Notes: a model not told the origin generated them from the sequence alone. 51,436 nucleotides of DNA from an uncultured Clostridia bacterium (GCA_947629665.1 CANREJ010000007.1:1-51436), one strand, 5' to 3'; positions 16,651 to 25,669 are shown, numbered from the stretch's first letter. Made by a program: numbers and translations.

Positions 16651-17205
16651 ACAGCGACACGCTGCTTGGAGGAAGGTGGCAATGCCTTCGGCGATAATTT
16701 CGGACATTTTATAGACAATATTCAGCCGCGTTGCCGAGAACAGCGAATAATTAAACACCGAGCGCTCGGCAACAATACCCATCACGGACACGTCGCCCAC
16801 CTTATTTAATTTTTTGTTTGCGCCGCTCCCCGGTTTAATTGCCCGCTTTGCGATTTTAATCAGCCCGATATCCCCGGCAACGCCCACGGCGGCGTCCACC
16901 GCGATAACGGGACTGCCGGGGTGCGTGAACTTTAAAAAATCATTCATATATTTAACTTCGTGAGCGGTGATGGGCTTTGCCAGCGTGCCGTACACAAAAC
17001 AGCTGAGCCCCGCAAGTTTCTCTTTAAGCTTGGTGCCGGTAACCGGCCCTAAACTGTCCCCCACGGAGAGGTCGCTGCCGATACACAAAACCACGGGCGC
17101 AACCCCGGTTTGCGGCACGTTTTTTTTGAGCGACAGACACACCCCGTCCGCCGCGAGCGAATTGTACAGGTTAAACGAATAGTCCATAACAACGTTTATT
17201 GCCAT
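16636..17205 (-). CDS. yyaC: YyaC family spore protease-like protein (DUF1256)
   Basis: A 189-residue protein. The core VVLCIGSDLSVGDSLGPVTGTKL (about 38-60), VYGTLAKPITAHEV (about 71-84) and VIAVDAAVGV (about 100-109) match the sporulation-linked DUF1256 family, which is structurally related to the germination protease/hydrogenase maturation protease fold. It is typically found only in endospore formers and often near the chromosome origin with parA and parB, as here. A GGGGA ribosome site precedes the ATG. The last 10-12 residues (LQAACRCGQVS) are encoded by the terminal truncated 70-bp repeat, so the original 3' end may have been replaced. Confidence 0.92.
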   Translation of the reverse strand: MAINVVMDYSFNLYNSLAADGVCLSLKKNVPQTGVAPVVLCIGSDLSVGDSLGPVTGTKLKEKLAGLSCFVYGTLAKPITAHEVKYMNDFLKFTHPGSPVIAVDAAVGVAGDIGLIKIAKRAIKPGSGANKKLNKVGDVSVMGIVAERSVFNYSLFSATRLNIVYKMSEIIAEGIATFLQAACRCGQVS

Positions 17206-17365
17206 TCCCCGCGCAAAATATCCTCAATTTTCCAAAAACCCCACCATACCATATTATGACCGCAATTTAACGGGCGGTTATTTTTTATGCGCCCCCAAAA
17301 AATCTTTGCGCCAAAGCCCGTTCGGCGCAATCCAAAAACGTCGGTGCAGACAAAGAGCTGAAAAA

Positions 17366-17600
17366 TTATCAACATTGTATCCACAATTCAACAACAATTA
17401 CACAACCCGAAAGCGCAACAAAAGCGGCAAAAAGCGTGGAATTTTATCCACAATTATACACAAAATAAGATATATTGAATTCCGCCCGCCCCAAAACCCA
17501 AAAAAGTTATCCACAATTTGTAAAGAATGTGTAAAGATTTCCACAAAACCCGCACCATAGAAGAAACTGAAAGCCGAAAAAATTATCCACAATGTCCACA
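17366..17600 (+). other. Probable oriC: cluster of DnaA boxes
   Basis: Perfect TTATCCACA boxes at 17444-17452, 17507-17515 and 17583-17591; close variants TTATCAACA (17366-17374), GTATCCACA (17377-17385), TTATACACA (17454-17462), ATTTCCACA (17537-17545) and ATGTCCACA (17592-17600). All lie on the same strand. AT-rich, T-rich sequence follows to 17880, with two parS-like sites beside it, all in a 700-bp gap between yyaC and ftsH. This is the strongest origin signature in the window. dnaA itself is not adjacent. Confidence 0.8.
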
Positions 17601-17623
17601 AACAGCGGTTTTTACGCGCTTTA

Positions 17624-17639
17624 CGTTCCACGTGAAACA
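17624..17639. promoter_or_regulatory. parS-like ParB binding site 1
   Basis: CGTTCCACGTGAAACA differs from the TGTTNCACGTGAAACA consensus only at the first base. It lies between the DnaA boxes and ftsH, 4.3 kb from parB. Confidence 0.85.
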
Positions 17640-17666
17640 AAAACGTGGCACAAAAATTTGGTTAAA

Positions 17667-17682
17667 TGTTTCACGTTAAACA
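17667..17682. promoter_or_regulatory. parS-like ParB binding site 2
   Basis: TGTTTCACGTTAAACA, one mismatch (T for G at position 11), 27 bp beyond site 1 and next to the AT-rich part of the presumed origin. Confidence 0.75.
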
Positions 17683-17822
17683 TTTTTTGGGTAGTAATTT
17701 CAAGGGGCGCACGCACAATTTTTTTAACAAAACAATATTTTACGAACAATTGAACGCTTTTAAAGGGGTGCGGAAGTTAAATAAAAATTGTGTGATAAAG
17801 TTGCTTTTGGACGTTTAAACGC

Positions 17823-17851
17823 TTGAAATGCGCGCAAATGTATGATAAAAT
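17823..17851 (+). promoter_or_regulatory. Probable ftsH promoter
   Basis: TTGAAA (17823-17828), 17-bp spacer, TAAAAT (17846-17851), 49 bases before the TTG start of ftsH. Confidence 0.6.
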
Positions 17852-17900
17852 GAGTAGTATCTTAATAAAATAAACCTATATTGAATAAAGGAGTTGTATT

Positions 17901-20048
17901 TTGAGCAAAAAAGGCAAAATAGTGATGTGGGTGATTATCCTGGCGCTCGTTATCGCTGTGGTGGTTACGCTTGTAATGAATATGTTGCCGCGCGCCATTT
18001 CGGTCGATTACAGCGTGTTCCAGGAATACGTTGAAAACGCCAAGTATTTTGACGACGACGGCAAGGCCACCGACGTTAACGGCACCCCCGAAGGCTACAC
18101 CATTGAAGACGACAAGTGGGTCAAACACACACAGAACCAAAACGGACAGGACGTTACAGAGGAACTTATAGCCATCAAGCGCATACAGTTTGACGCCTAT
18201 GAATACACCGGCACCCGCCTCAATTCAAACGGCACCTGGGGCCAGCAATACACCTGCTTTGGGCCTTCGGCGTTTTCTACGGAGAGCTTAAAGGAAGATT
18301 CCATGTTGCAGACTTGGATGGACAACGGCGTTGCGCTGAGCTTTGAAAACCCCAACGCAGGCAGCTGGTGGTCCTCCGCACTTACGATAGGCTCGCTTAT
18401 AATAGTTGTGCTGATATTCTTCTTCCTCATCCGCTCGACCATGGGCGGCAGGGGCGGCATAGCCAGCTTTGCAAAGAGCAAGGCCAGCGTAACCACAAAT
18501 ATCCGCGTGCGCTTTACAGACGTGGCGGGCGCAGAAGAGGAAAAGGTAGAGCTTGCCGAGATAGTTGAGTTTTTGCGCCAGCCTAAAAAGTTTGCGGATT
18601 TGGGGGCGCGCGTACCCAAGGGCGTGCTTTTGGTCGGCCCTCCCGGAACGGGTAAAACGCTGTTTGCAAAGGCCGTTGCGGGCGAAGCGGGCGTGCCCTT
18701 CTTCTCCGTTTCCGGCTCCGACTTTGTGGAAATGTACGTGGGCGTGGGCGCGTCGCGTGTGCGCGACCTATTTGATATGGCCAAAAAGAACCAGCCCTGC
18801 ATAATCTTCATCGACGAAATCGACGCAGTCGGCCGCCACCGCGGGGCAGGCCTCGGCGGCGGGAACGATGAACGCGAGCAGACCCTCAACCAGATACTTG
18901 TGGGCATGGACGGCTTTGAAAGCAACGAGGGCGTGATAATAATGGCGGCAACCAACCGCGCAGACATTCTCGACCCCGCGCTCATGCGTCCCGGCAGGTT
19001 CGACAGGCAAATTTACGTAAACCTTCCCGACGTAAAGGGCAGGGAGCAGATATTAAAGGTACATTCGCGCAACAAACCGCTTGCGCCGGAAGTAAACTTT
19101 AAGACGGTTGCAAGAATGACGGCGGGCTTTTCGGGCGCGGACCTTGCGAACCTCTTGAACGAGGCGGCCATTCTCGCCGCCCGCGCGGGCAAAAAATTCA
19201 TAACCAACACCGAGCTGTACGAGGCCATAAACAAGGTTTTGATGGGCCCGCAAAAGAAGAGCTGGGTTGTTACGGAGAGCGACAAGCGCATAACCGCCTA
19301 CCACGAATCTGGGCACGCCATAATCGCGCGCCTGTGCGAAAACTGCGACCCCGTGCAGGAAGTAACCATAATCCCCCGCGGCAACGCGGCGGGCTACACC
19401 ATGACCCGTCCGGACAACGACGACATGCACCTTTCCAGGGCCAAGCTCAAAGACGTTATCTGCATGATGCTCGGCGGCAGGGTTGCCGAGGAGATTGTTA
19501 TTAAAGATATAACCACGGGCGCCTCCAACGACTTGGAGCGCGTAACGGAAACGGCAAAGCGCATGGTAACGGAGTGGGGCATGAGCGAAAAGCTGGGGCT
19601 TGTTACCTACGGCTCCAACTCCCAGACGGTGTTCCTCGGCAAGGACATGGAAACGCACAACGCCTACTCCGAGGAAACGGCAAGGGCGATAGACGCGGAG
19701 ATGAAATCCATTATAGAAACCGCGCACGCACGCGCAACAAAGCTCCTCACCGACAACAGGAGCGTGCTTGACAACATGGCGCGCGTACTCATAGAGCGCG
19801 AAACCATATACACCGAAGAGGTAGACCTTTTGATGGAAGGCAAGAGCCATGCGGAGGTGATTGCCTACATGGACGAACACGACAGCATAAACAAGGAAAA
19901 TCCCTTCAAACGCTACGAGGAGAACGTACAAAAAGAAGAGAACGAGCCCAAGTCAACGCCCGCGGAGAACGGGCAAAAAGAGGAAGAACAGCCCAAGGGC
20001 GGACCAGCAAACGGTGGGGAGAACAAGGGGGACGGGGAAGCCTCCTGA
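17901..20048 (+). CDS. ftsH: ATP-dependent zinc metalloprotease FtsH
   Basis: A 715-residue membrane-anchored AAA+ protease that degrades misfolded and regulatory proteins. Two membrane segments (about 8-28 and 155-178) flank an outer domain. The AAA module has Walker A GPPGTGKT (about 245-252), Walker [12 protein letters not shown] (about 300) and RPGRFDRQI. The zinc protease has HESGH (about 468-472). A charged tail ([20 protein letters not shown]) closes it. The start is TTG, with AAAGGAG seven bases upstream. In Bacillus ftsH follows tilS-hpt near the origin; here it lies directly beside the presumed oriC. A parS-like site follows its stop. Confidence 0.98.
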   Translation: MSKKGKIVMWVIILALVIAVVVTLVMNMLPRAISVDYSVFQEYVENAKYFDDDGKATDVNGTPEGYTIEDDKWVKHTQNQNGQDVTEELIAIKRIQFDAYEYTGTRLNSNGTWGQQYTCFGPSAFSTESLKEDSMLQTWMDNGVALSFENPNAGSWWSSALTIGSLIIVVLIFFFLIRSTMGGRGGIASFAKSKASVTTNIRVRFTDVAGAEEEKVELAEIVEFLRQPKKFADLGARVPKGVLLVGPPGTGKTLFAKAVAGEAGVPFFSVSGSDFVEMYVGVGASRVRDLFDMAKKNQPCIIFIDEIDAVGRHRGAGLGGGNDEREQTLNQILVGMDGFESNEGVIIMAATNRADILDPALMRPGRFDRQIYVNLPDVKGREQILKVHSRNKPLAPEVNFKTVARMTAGFSGADLANLLNEAAILAARAGKKFITNTELYEAINKVLMGPQKKSWVVTESDKRITAYHESGHAIIARLCENCDPVQEVTIIPRGNAAGYTMTRPDNDDMHLSRAKLKDVICMMLGGRVAEEIVIKDITTGASNDLERVTETAKRMVTEWGMSEKLGLVTYGSNSQTVFLGKDMETHNAYSEETARAIDAEMKSIIETAHARATKLLTDNRSVLDNMARVLIERETIYTEEVDLLMEGKSHAEVIAYMDEHDSINKENPFKRYEENVQKEENEPKSTPAENGQKEEEQPKGGPANGGENKGDGEAS

Positions 20049-20074
20049 TGAGAGGTTTTTCCCACGCAATAAAA

Positions 20075-20090
20075 TGTTTCTCGTGAAACA
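20075..20090. promoter_or_regulatory. parS-like ParB binding site 3
   Basis: TGTTTCTCGTGAAACA, one mismatch from the perfect palindrome TGTTTCACGTGAAACA, located in the 51-bp gap between ftsH and parA, also near the parA ribosome site, so ParB binding could autoregulate parA. Confidence 0.8.
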
Positions 20091-20099
20091 AGGTGGGAT

Positions 20100-20864
20100 A
20101 TGGGTAAGATAATATCGTTTTCAAACAAGAAGGGCGGCGTAGGCAAAACCACTACCGCCGTAAACATGGCGGCGTATTGCGCGTCGCTGGGCAAGCGGGT
20201 TTTGCTTGTGGACGTGGACTCCCAGGGCAACGCGACTACGGGTCTGGGCTTTTCAAAATCGGCCCTGAAAAAATCCGTCTACAACGTGCTTGTGGACGAC
20301 GAGCCGGCACAGCAAAACATTTTGCCCACAAACGTACAGCTTCTGGACATTCTGCCCGCCAACGTGGATTTGACGGGCGCAGAGGTGGATCTGGTCTATA
20401 AACGTGCACGTGAGAAACTTTTAAAGGAAGCGCTTATTAAGGTAAAAGACAACTACGACTACATATTTATAGACTGTCCCCCTTCGCTGGGGCTGTTGAC
20501 AATAAACGCCTGGGTGGCGAGCGATTCGGTAATAATCCCCCTGCAAGCCGAGTATTACGCTTTGGAGGGCGTGAGCCAGCTCATGAACACCATAAGCATG
20601 GTCAAACAGCACCTCAACCCCGCGCTTAAAATAGAGGGGGTAGTGATAACGCTCTACGACGGCAGGGCGCTGATTGCAAAGCAGATAGCCGTTGAAATCA
20701 AAAAATTCTTTAAGGACAAGCTGTACGAGATAATAATTCCCCGCAACATAAGGCTTGCCGAGGCGCCCTCGCACGGGTTGCCGATAATGCTTTACGACCC
20801 CAAATGTGTGGGGGCGCGGGCGTATAAGGCCCTGACGGAAGAGTTTTTGTCGAGGCAGAGATGA
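20100..20864 (+). CDS. parA: ParA/Soj chromosome partitioning ATPase
   Basis: A 254-residue cytosolic ATPase of the Soj family. The deviant Walker A KKGGVGKTTT (residues 10-19), LVDVDSQGNAT (about 37-47) and YIFIDCPPSLG (about 119-129) are intact. With ParB and parS it separates replication origins and, in Bacillus, influences DnaA activity and sporulation entry. A parS-like site and an AAGGTGGG ribosome site lie directly upstream. The stop overlaps the next gene's ATG. Confidence 0.98.
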   Translation: MGKIISFSNKKGGVGKTTTAVNMAAYCASLGKRVLLVDVDSQGNATTGLGFSKSALKKSVYNVLVDDEPAQQNILPTNVQLLDILPANVDLTGAEVDLVYKRAREKLLKEALIKVKDNYDYIFIDCPPSLGLLTINAWVASDSVIIPLQAEYYALEGVSQLMNTISMVKQHLNPALKIEGVVITLYDGRALIAKQIAVEIKKFFKDKLYEIIIPRNIRLAEAPSHGLPIMLYDPKCVGARAYKALTEEFLSRQR

Positions 20865-21883
20865 CGGAAGAGTTAAGGCGGCTCCTTAAAGAGAACTTTG
20901 TTGACGCAACGGTTGAAGCGGGTGGAAAAATTTACAGAATCGAGCCGCAGGTAAGCGTAAATTTTAAAAACGGGACGTTCGAAACGCGCGTGGAGGCCTT
21001 CAAAGTGTTTTGCGGCGATAAGGAAACTTCGTGCGGAAGTTTTGAAAGGCTTTTAAAACTTTTAACGGGTAAGGGCGGAGAGCAAATAAAAATCGTTGCC
21101 GCCGGGAACTTTGACAGTTATGCCGAATACCTTGCCGACGAGCAGTTCAAAAAAATCGATATGGCGGGACTGCTTGAAAAATATCTGCCCATAGCCGACG
21201 AATTTTCGCTTACAACAACTTTCAACTCCTACGACGAAGAGCACCCCTGCGGGATATATAAAGTGGGGGAGAGCCAGGCCGCGGAGGCCGCAAAGGGCAT
21301 AGGGGAATATGCAAAAAACTCGGTCCTGTCGGCTTATAAACGGCTTACCGACGGGCAAAAGAGGGAACTTCCGCCCTTTGATAAACTCTATGAAGAAATC
21401 AAAGCGGAGTACGGGAGTTTTGCAACTTCACGCGGGCAGTTAATGGAAAAGCACGGCGGAAGCGTGTTTTTCGGGGACGAGTTTGCAAGGGGCAACGCAA
21501 AGTATTCAAAGTATGAGGGTCTGCGCGGGGCGTACTACGCGGTTGATTTTGAGGGCGCGTGCCTGTTTAACCTTGAAAAGATGAAGAAAAACACCAAAAT
21601 CCGCCCGGACGACTGGGAACTCGCGCTTGAATATTACGCACCGCTGAAAAGTTCTTTAAAGAGGATAGAGACGGGCTTTGAGTGGCACTGCACGGCATCG
21701 GCTCAGCTTTCCAAGACAATGTATTTCGAACTGAACGGCGGGAGCATAAGCTGGCTCAAAGGGCTGAAAAACGACTACGACATGCGCCGTTTGGAGGATT
21801 TGGCTTTTTACAGGTCGGGCAAATGTGTGTTTTCTTCGTGCACCCACGAGCAGTTCCATCGCGATTTCAGCGCAGAGAAATAA
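20861..21883 (+). CDS. Unknown protein encoded between parA and parB, 340 residues
   Basis: The ATG overlaps the parA stop (ATGA), so it is translationally coupled to parA, and parB begins 66 bp after its stop. It is not recognised as a member of any family I know. The first 110 residues begin MTEELRRLLKENFVDATVEA with alternating strands; the middle is helical (LSAYKRLTDGQKRELPPFDKLYEEIKAEYG, in two parts); the end has YFELNGGSISWLKGL and FSSCTHEQFHRDF. No membrane segment, signal, P-loop or HTH seen. Cys residues at positions near 51, 58 and 331 are unremarkable. Position suggests a role with chromosome segregation, but this is inference. Confidence 0.82.
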   Translation: MTEELRRLLKENFVDATVEAGGKIYRIEPQVSVNFKNGTFETRVEAFKVFCGDKETSCGSFERLLKLLTGKGGEQIKIVAAGNFDSYAEYLADEQFKKIDMAGLLEKYLPIADEFSLTTTFNSYDEEHPCGIYKVGESQAAEAAKGIGEYAKNSVLSAYKRLTDGQKRELPPFDKLYEEIKAEYGSFATSRGQLMEKHGGSVFFGDEFARGNAKYSKYEGLRGAYYAVDFEGACLFNLEKMKKNTKIRPDDWELALEYYAPLKSSLKRIETGFEWHCTASAQLSKTMYFELNGGSISWLKGLKNDYDMRRLEDLAFYRSGKCVFSSCTHEQFHRDFSAEK

Positions 21884-21949
21884 TAATAAAAAAATCATAC
21901 GGCGCATAAAAATTTTTGACGGCGCAAAGAAAAATTGAGAGGTAAAAAC

Positions 21950-22864
21950 ATGGCAAGAGGATTGGGAAAAGGTTTAAACGATTTAATGCAGGAGACGGAC
22001 GCCGCATATGAGGAGGCGTTTAAAAACCATAAAAACGCCTTTGAATTTACCGAGGAAGAGAGAAAGAACGCCGAGGAAATGGAGCTTACAAAGATATTTG
22101 CAAACCCCAACCAGCCCAGGAAAAACTTTGACGAGCAGTCCTTGAAGGAGCTTGCCGATTCCATCAAAAAGCACGGCGTTATAATGCCCATAGTGGTAAA
22201 CGACAACGGCGACGGCACATATATGGTAATAGCCGGCGAGCGCAGGTTCCGCGCCTGCAAGCTGGCGAACAAGGCTACCATTCCGGTAGTTATAAGGAAG
22301 TACACCGACAGGGAAATAAAGGAGATTTCCCTCATTGAAAACTTACAGCGCGAGGACTTGAACCCCATAGAGGCGGCAACGGCGATGAAGCAGTTGATGG
22401 TGGACTACAAGCTCACGCAGGACGAGCTGGCGGAGAGGATAGGCAAGTCCCGTCCGGCGGTTGCCAACACGCTGAGGCTTTTAAACCTCACGCCCGAAGT
22501 AATGATGATGGTTGCCGAAGGCAGGCTGTCCGCGGGGCATGCCAGAACGATAGTGCCCCTGCCCGCAGACGACCAGCTTGAATTTGCGCAGGATACAATA
22601 AAGAACCAATACTCCGTGCGCGAGCTGGAAAAAAAGGTGCGCGCCTACAACATTCCGCCCGAACTTCTGGAAGAGAAGAAGAGGAAGAAGCGCGCGCTTG
22701 CCTCCGTGGAGCTAAAACAGCTTGTGGAGCGCATGAGGTTTGCGTTCCGCACAAAGGTGAGCCTTATCGGCACCGACACCAAGGGGCGCATATATATAGA
22801 TTACTATTCGCGGGATGATTTGGATAGGATTTCGGAGATACTTGACATAATAGGGAAACAGTGA
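21950..22864 (+). CDS. parB: ParB/Spo0J chromosome partitioning protein
   Basis: A 304-residue DNA-binding CTPase. Start MARGLGKGLNDLM (classic N-terminus), box I IFANPNQPRKNF (about 49-60), box II GERRFRACKL (96-105), and a helix-turn-helix region LTQDELAERIGKSRPAVANTLRLL (in two parts, about 150-175). The long linker and basic C-terminal dimerisation domain follow. ATG at 21950 has GAGAGG before it; a TTG upstream in frame is less likely. It binds the parS-like sites near 17.6 and 20.1 kb. A strong terminator follows the stop. Confidence 0.98.
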   Translation: MARGLGKGLNDLMQETDAAYEEAFKNHKNAFEFTEEERKNAEEMELTKIFANPNQPRKNFDEQSLKELADSIKKHGVIMPIVVNDNGDGTYMVIAGERRFRACKLANKATIPVVIRKYTDREIKEISLIENLQREDLNPIEAATAMKQLMVDYKLTQDELAERIGKSRPAVANTLRLLNLTPEVMMMVAEGRLSAGHARTIVPLPADDQLEFAQDTIKNQYSVRELEKKVRAYNIPPELLEEKKRKKRALASVELKQLVERMRFAFRTKVSLIGTDTKGRIYIDYYSRDDLDRISEILDIIGKQ

Positions 22865-22875
22865 GTTCACAAAAA

Positions 22876-22904
22876 AGCAGACATTCGGCGATGTCTGCTT
22901 TTTT
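22876..22904 (+). terminator. Intrinsic terminator after parB
   Basis: Stem AGCAGACAT/ATGTCTGCT (22876-22884 with 22891-22899), loop TCGGCG, then a T-run; A-run on the left makes it usable in both directions. Nearly the same as the pckG terminator. Confidence 0.85.
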
Positions 22905-22914
22905 CGTGATTTTC

Positions 22915-23345
22915 AGGGCTACTTTCTCACACGGTGTAAGGACAACACCGTGTTCGGGCACCGTTCGCGCGGGACGAATGCGCTCACTCATCTCACATCG
23001 GCACGCACAGCGCACTGTGCTGTGCTATGAAATGCCTCGTTCGTCCTCTTTGCGCCATTTTAAGGGCGCACTTTTTATATAATGGCGCAAATTCACCTCG
23101 CCGAGGCGCAGGTATGCGCAAATTGAGGCTTGCGGCGCAAAAGCGTGGTTTTGCTTGCAACGTAAATTATTTTAAAAATTCGCGCGCCTTGCATAACTCG
23201 CTTCTAACCGCTTGTAGACTTCGTAATTGCAAATTACTCCGTAATTACCGCTCCCGCAACTTTCTAAATATTTATGCGATTAATTACTCCGTGTCATTTC
23301 GAGCGTGAGCGAAGCGGTAAGCGAGAGAATCCCATAGTGTCCTGG
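22915..23345. repeat. Composite dispersed repeat, copy E (mosaic)
   Basis: Carries the 'caccgttcgcgcgggac' and 'gcgctcactcatct' modules in the orientation of copies A and B, joined to the 'ttaagggcgcac ... ataatggcgc' core in the orientation of copies D and F, then 'cttctaaccgcttgtagacttcg' and a TGTCATTTCGAGCG-type repeat (about 23290-23333). It shows the family is assembled from exchangeable modules. No gene seen. Confidence 0.75.
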
Positions 23346-23389
23346 TCGAGGTTGGATAAAACGGCAACAAAATTCAAGTTTGACCTGCG

Positions 23390-23446
23390 GAAAAGTAAGT
23401 CAAGTGTAAAAGTAATTAAGAAACCCAGGTCAAGCGTTACGCTTGC
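23390..23446. repeat. Solitary relative of the 70-bp array unit
   Basis: Contains AGTAATTAAGAAACCCAGGT followed by CAAGCGTTACGCTTG, the signature core and palindrome of the 16.2-16.65 kb array, in the same orientation. It ends at the stop codon of the leftward gene at 23447. Confidence 0.85.
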
Positions 23447-24106
23447 CTAGTAATCTTCCTTTTCTTCGGAGGAGATGCCGCGGGTGCGGGTGGTAACAAT
23501 ATGGTAACGGTTCCTGCCTGTAATTTCGAACAGGCTCACGTCTTGCACGGAGGAAGCCACCGCCCCCGAAACGTCCGCAAAGTAAGCGGTTTTGCCCGCG
23601 CACATAACTATGGGCACGCCGTACAGATATGCGTAGGCGCGTATTAAAAGCGGCGGGATATTATCCTTAATATTTTCCAGGATAACCACCACGGCGTTAC
23701 AGCCGCACAAAGACAGCGCGCCGAAAGTATCGGGAAACAGCAAGTCGTTTTCCACGCACAGCCCTATTTTACAGCCGTTCACCCTGTAAAACCCCAGCCC
23801 CACGCCGCTTTTGAACTGTTCCCCGTCCAAAACGTGGTTCATGTCCGAAATACCGAGCAATTTGCCGCGGTCGGCAACGGCGACGGACTTCCTCACCAAG
23901 CCGCGGCTTATGGTTTTACAGCCGCAAATTATTCCGCAACCGAATTTTTGGGATAATCTTGCGGCCGCTTCGAATTTTTCGCTCTCGCCCGTAAGCTCCC
24001 TTTCGAAGTCCACCTCGCCCAGCCCGCCGAACCCGAAAACCGCCAAATCGCACTCCGGTAATGGGAAATTTTCTATTCCGCCCTCGCAAACCACGCCGAA
24101 CACCAT
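23447..24106 (-). CDS. Nitrilase/carbon-nitrogen hydrolase-fold protein, probably degenerate
   Basis: A 219-residue protein. The segment GCKIGLCVENDLLFPDTFGALSLCG (about 111-135, in two parts) matches the nitrilase nucleophile region (usual 'iCyD..FPe'), so the catalytic Cys seems kept. The expected Glu near the N-terminus reads GFGGLG and the Lys of the usual YRK.HL reads SDMNHVL, so two of the three catalytic residues appear absent. Length is short for the family (about 260-300). It could be a non-catalytic or diverged member. Divergent from the M1-like lipoprotein gene. Its promoter may be TTAACA-18-TACAAT ending seven bases before the ATG. Confidence 0.65.
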   Translation of the reverse strand: MVFGVVCEGGIENFPLPECDLAVFGFGGLGEVDFERELTGESEKFEAAARLSQKFGCGIICGCKTISRGLVRKSVAVADRGKLLGISDMNHVLDGEQFKSGVGLGFYRVNGCKIGLCVENDLLFPDTFGALSLCGCNAVVVILENIKDNIPPLLIRAYAYLYGVPIVMCAGKTAYFADVSGAVASSVQDVSLFEITGRNRYHIVTTRTRGISSEEKEDY

Positions 24107-24199
24107 ACTCTACATTGTATTTTATCCGCGTAAAATATGTTAAAAAAAGTTTTACGCCGAACTTTTGGAGCATACAATATCACAGTTGAGAGGTGTTAC

Positions 24200-25654
24200 G
24201 TGAAAAAATTATTGTTAACGGCCGTTGCGGCAAGCCTTATTATAAGCGCCGTACCGCTTGCCGCCTGCTCCAAAAAAAAGACGGAGCCGCGCTCCAATTA
24301 CGACCTGTCCGTAAGCTACAACGCGGAGGACGGCACGCTTGCGGGCGAGGAGAGTTTTACGTTTTACAATTCCTGCCAAAACGAGCTTACCGAGCTTAAA
24401 TTCAACCTGTACGGCAACGCTTTCAGGGAGGGCGCAAAGTATAAACCCGTGTCCGAGAGCTTTAAAACGCGCGCATATTATGCGGGGGAGAGCTACGGCG
24501 GGCTTACAATTTCCTCGGTGGAAAACTGCGCAAACTGGTCTGTCGGCGGCGAGGACGAGAACATTTTGACCGTGGAACTCAACAGTCCCGTGTATCCCGG
24601 CGAAAGCGTGCAGGTGGATATAGATTATGTTTTAACGGCGGCAAAAATCAACCACCGCACGGGGATAACGCAGAACGCGGTCAATTTGGGCAATTTTTAT
24701 CCCGTGCTGTGCGCATACACGGAGGGCGGGTTTGCGGAGTGCCCCTACTACACCTGCGGCGACCCTTTTTATTCGACGTGCGCAAACTACACCGTTACCC
24801 TGGATATGCCTGAGGGCTACACCGCCGCGTCGAGCGGAGAAGTGAAGGACAGCCAAACTTCGGGCGGCAGGCAAAAAGTTACATACAGCTTAGAAAACGC
24901 CCGCGATTTTGCAATGGTACTCTCCGATAAATTCACGGTAAAGACCGAAAGTTGCAACGGCGTGGAAATAAAATATTACTGCGTGGACGAAAGCAACGCC
25001 GGCGAGGGCTTGAAGGCGGCAAAGGAAAGTTTGGAATATTTCAGCCAAACGTTCGGCGGGTACGCCTATCCCACATATTCGGTAGTGGAGACGGGTTTTT
25101 GCTACGGCGGAATGGAGTATCCCGCGCTGTCTATGATAGCCGAGGGACAAAAGACGCCCGACGCGGTGTACACTACCGTACACGAAACGGCCCACCAATG
25201 GTGGTATGCGATGGTTGGCAACGACCAGATAAACTGCGGCTGGCAGGACGAGGGGCTCGCCGAATATTCCACGCTCTTGTTTTTTGAAAACAACCCCGAT
25301 TACGGCTACACGCGGGCGGCGATAGTGGACTCGGCAACGCGGGCGTACAGGGCGTTCTTTTCGGTATATAACCAGCTCAACGGCAAGGTAGACACGACCA
25401 TGAACAGGTGCTTAAAGGACTTTTCGGGCGAGTTCGAATATACCAACATAGCCTACAACAAACCGCTCATCATGTTCGATATTTTAAGAAAATCGGTGGG
25501 CGACGAAAAATTTACCGGCTGTCTGCGGGATTACTTCAACGCCTACTGCTTTAAAAACGCCCCCGCCGAGGGTCTGATTGCTTCGTTTACCGCCTGCGGA
25601 AAGGATTTGGAGGGAATATTCAACTCGTTTATAGAGGGAAAAATTCTCATTTAG
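24200..25654 (+). CDS. M1-family metallopeptidase-like lipoprotein
   Basis: A 484-residue lipoprotein from a GTG start with GAGAGGTG upstream. The signal peptide ends in a lipobox (VPLAAC, Cys near residue 23). An N-terminal beta domain follows, then an M1 (gluzincin) catalytic region: GGMEYP (about 315), HETAHQWW zinc site (about 332-339) and the third ligand Glu in QDEGLAEY, 18 residues after the second His, the HEXXH-x18-E spacing. It would trim peptides outside the membrane. It is shorter than full M1 aminopeptidases, lacking the usual helical C-terminal domain. Divergent from the nitrilase-like gene. Confidence 0.93.
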   Translation: MKKLLLTAVAASLIISAVPLAACSKKKTEPRSNYDLSVSYNAEDGTLAGEESFTFYNSCQNELTELKFNLYGNAFREGAKYKPVSESFKTRAYYAGESYGGLTISSVENCANWSVGGEDENILTVELNSPVYPGESVQVDIDYVLTAAKINHRTGITQNAVNLGNFYPVLCAYTEGGFAECPYYTCGDPFYSTCANYTVTLDMPEGYTAASSGEVKDSQTSGGRQKVTYSLENARDFAMVLSDKFTVKTESCNGVEIKYYCVDESNAGEGLKAAKESLEYFSQTFGGYAYPTYSVVETGFCYGGMEYPALSMIAEGQKTPDAVYTTVHETAHQWWYAMVGNDQINCGWQDEGLAEYSTLLFFENNPDYGYTRAAIVDSATRAYRAFFSVYNQLNGKVDTTMNRCLKDFSGEFEYTNIAYNKPLIMFDILRKSVGDEKFTGCLRDYFNAYCFKNAPAEGLIASFTACGKDLEGIFNSFIEGKILI

Positions 25655-25669
25655 CCGGGCACAAAAAAC

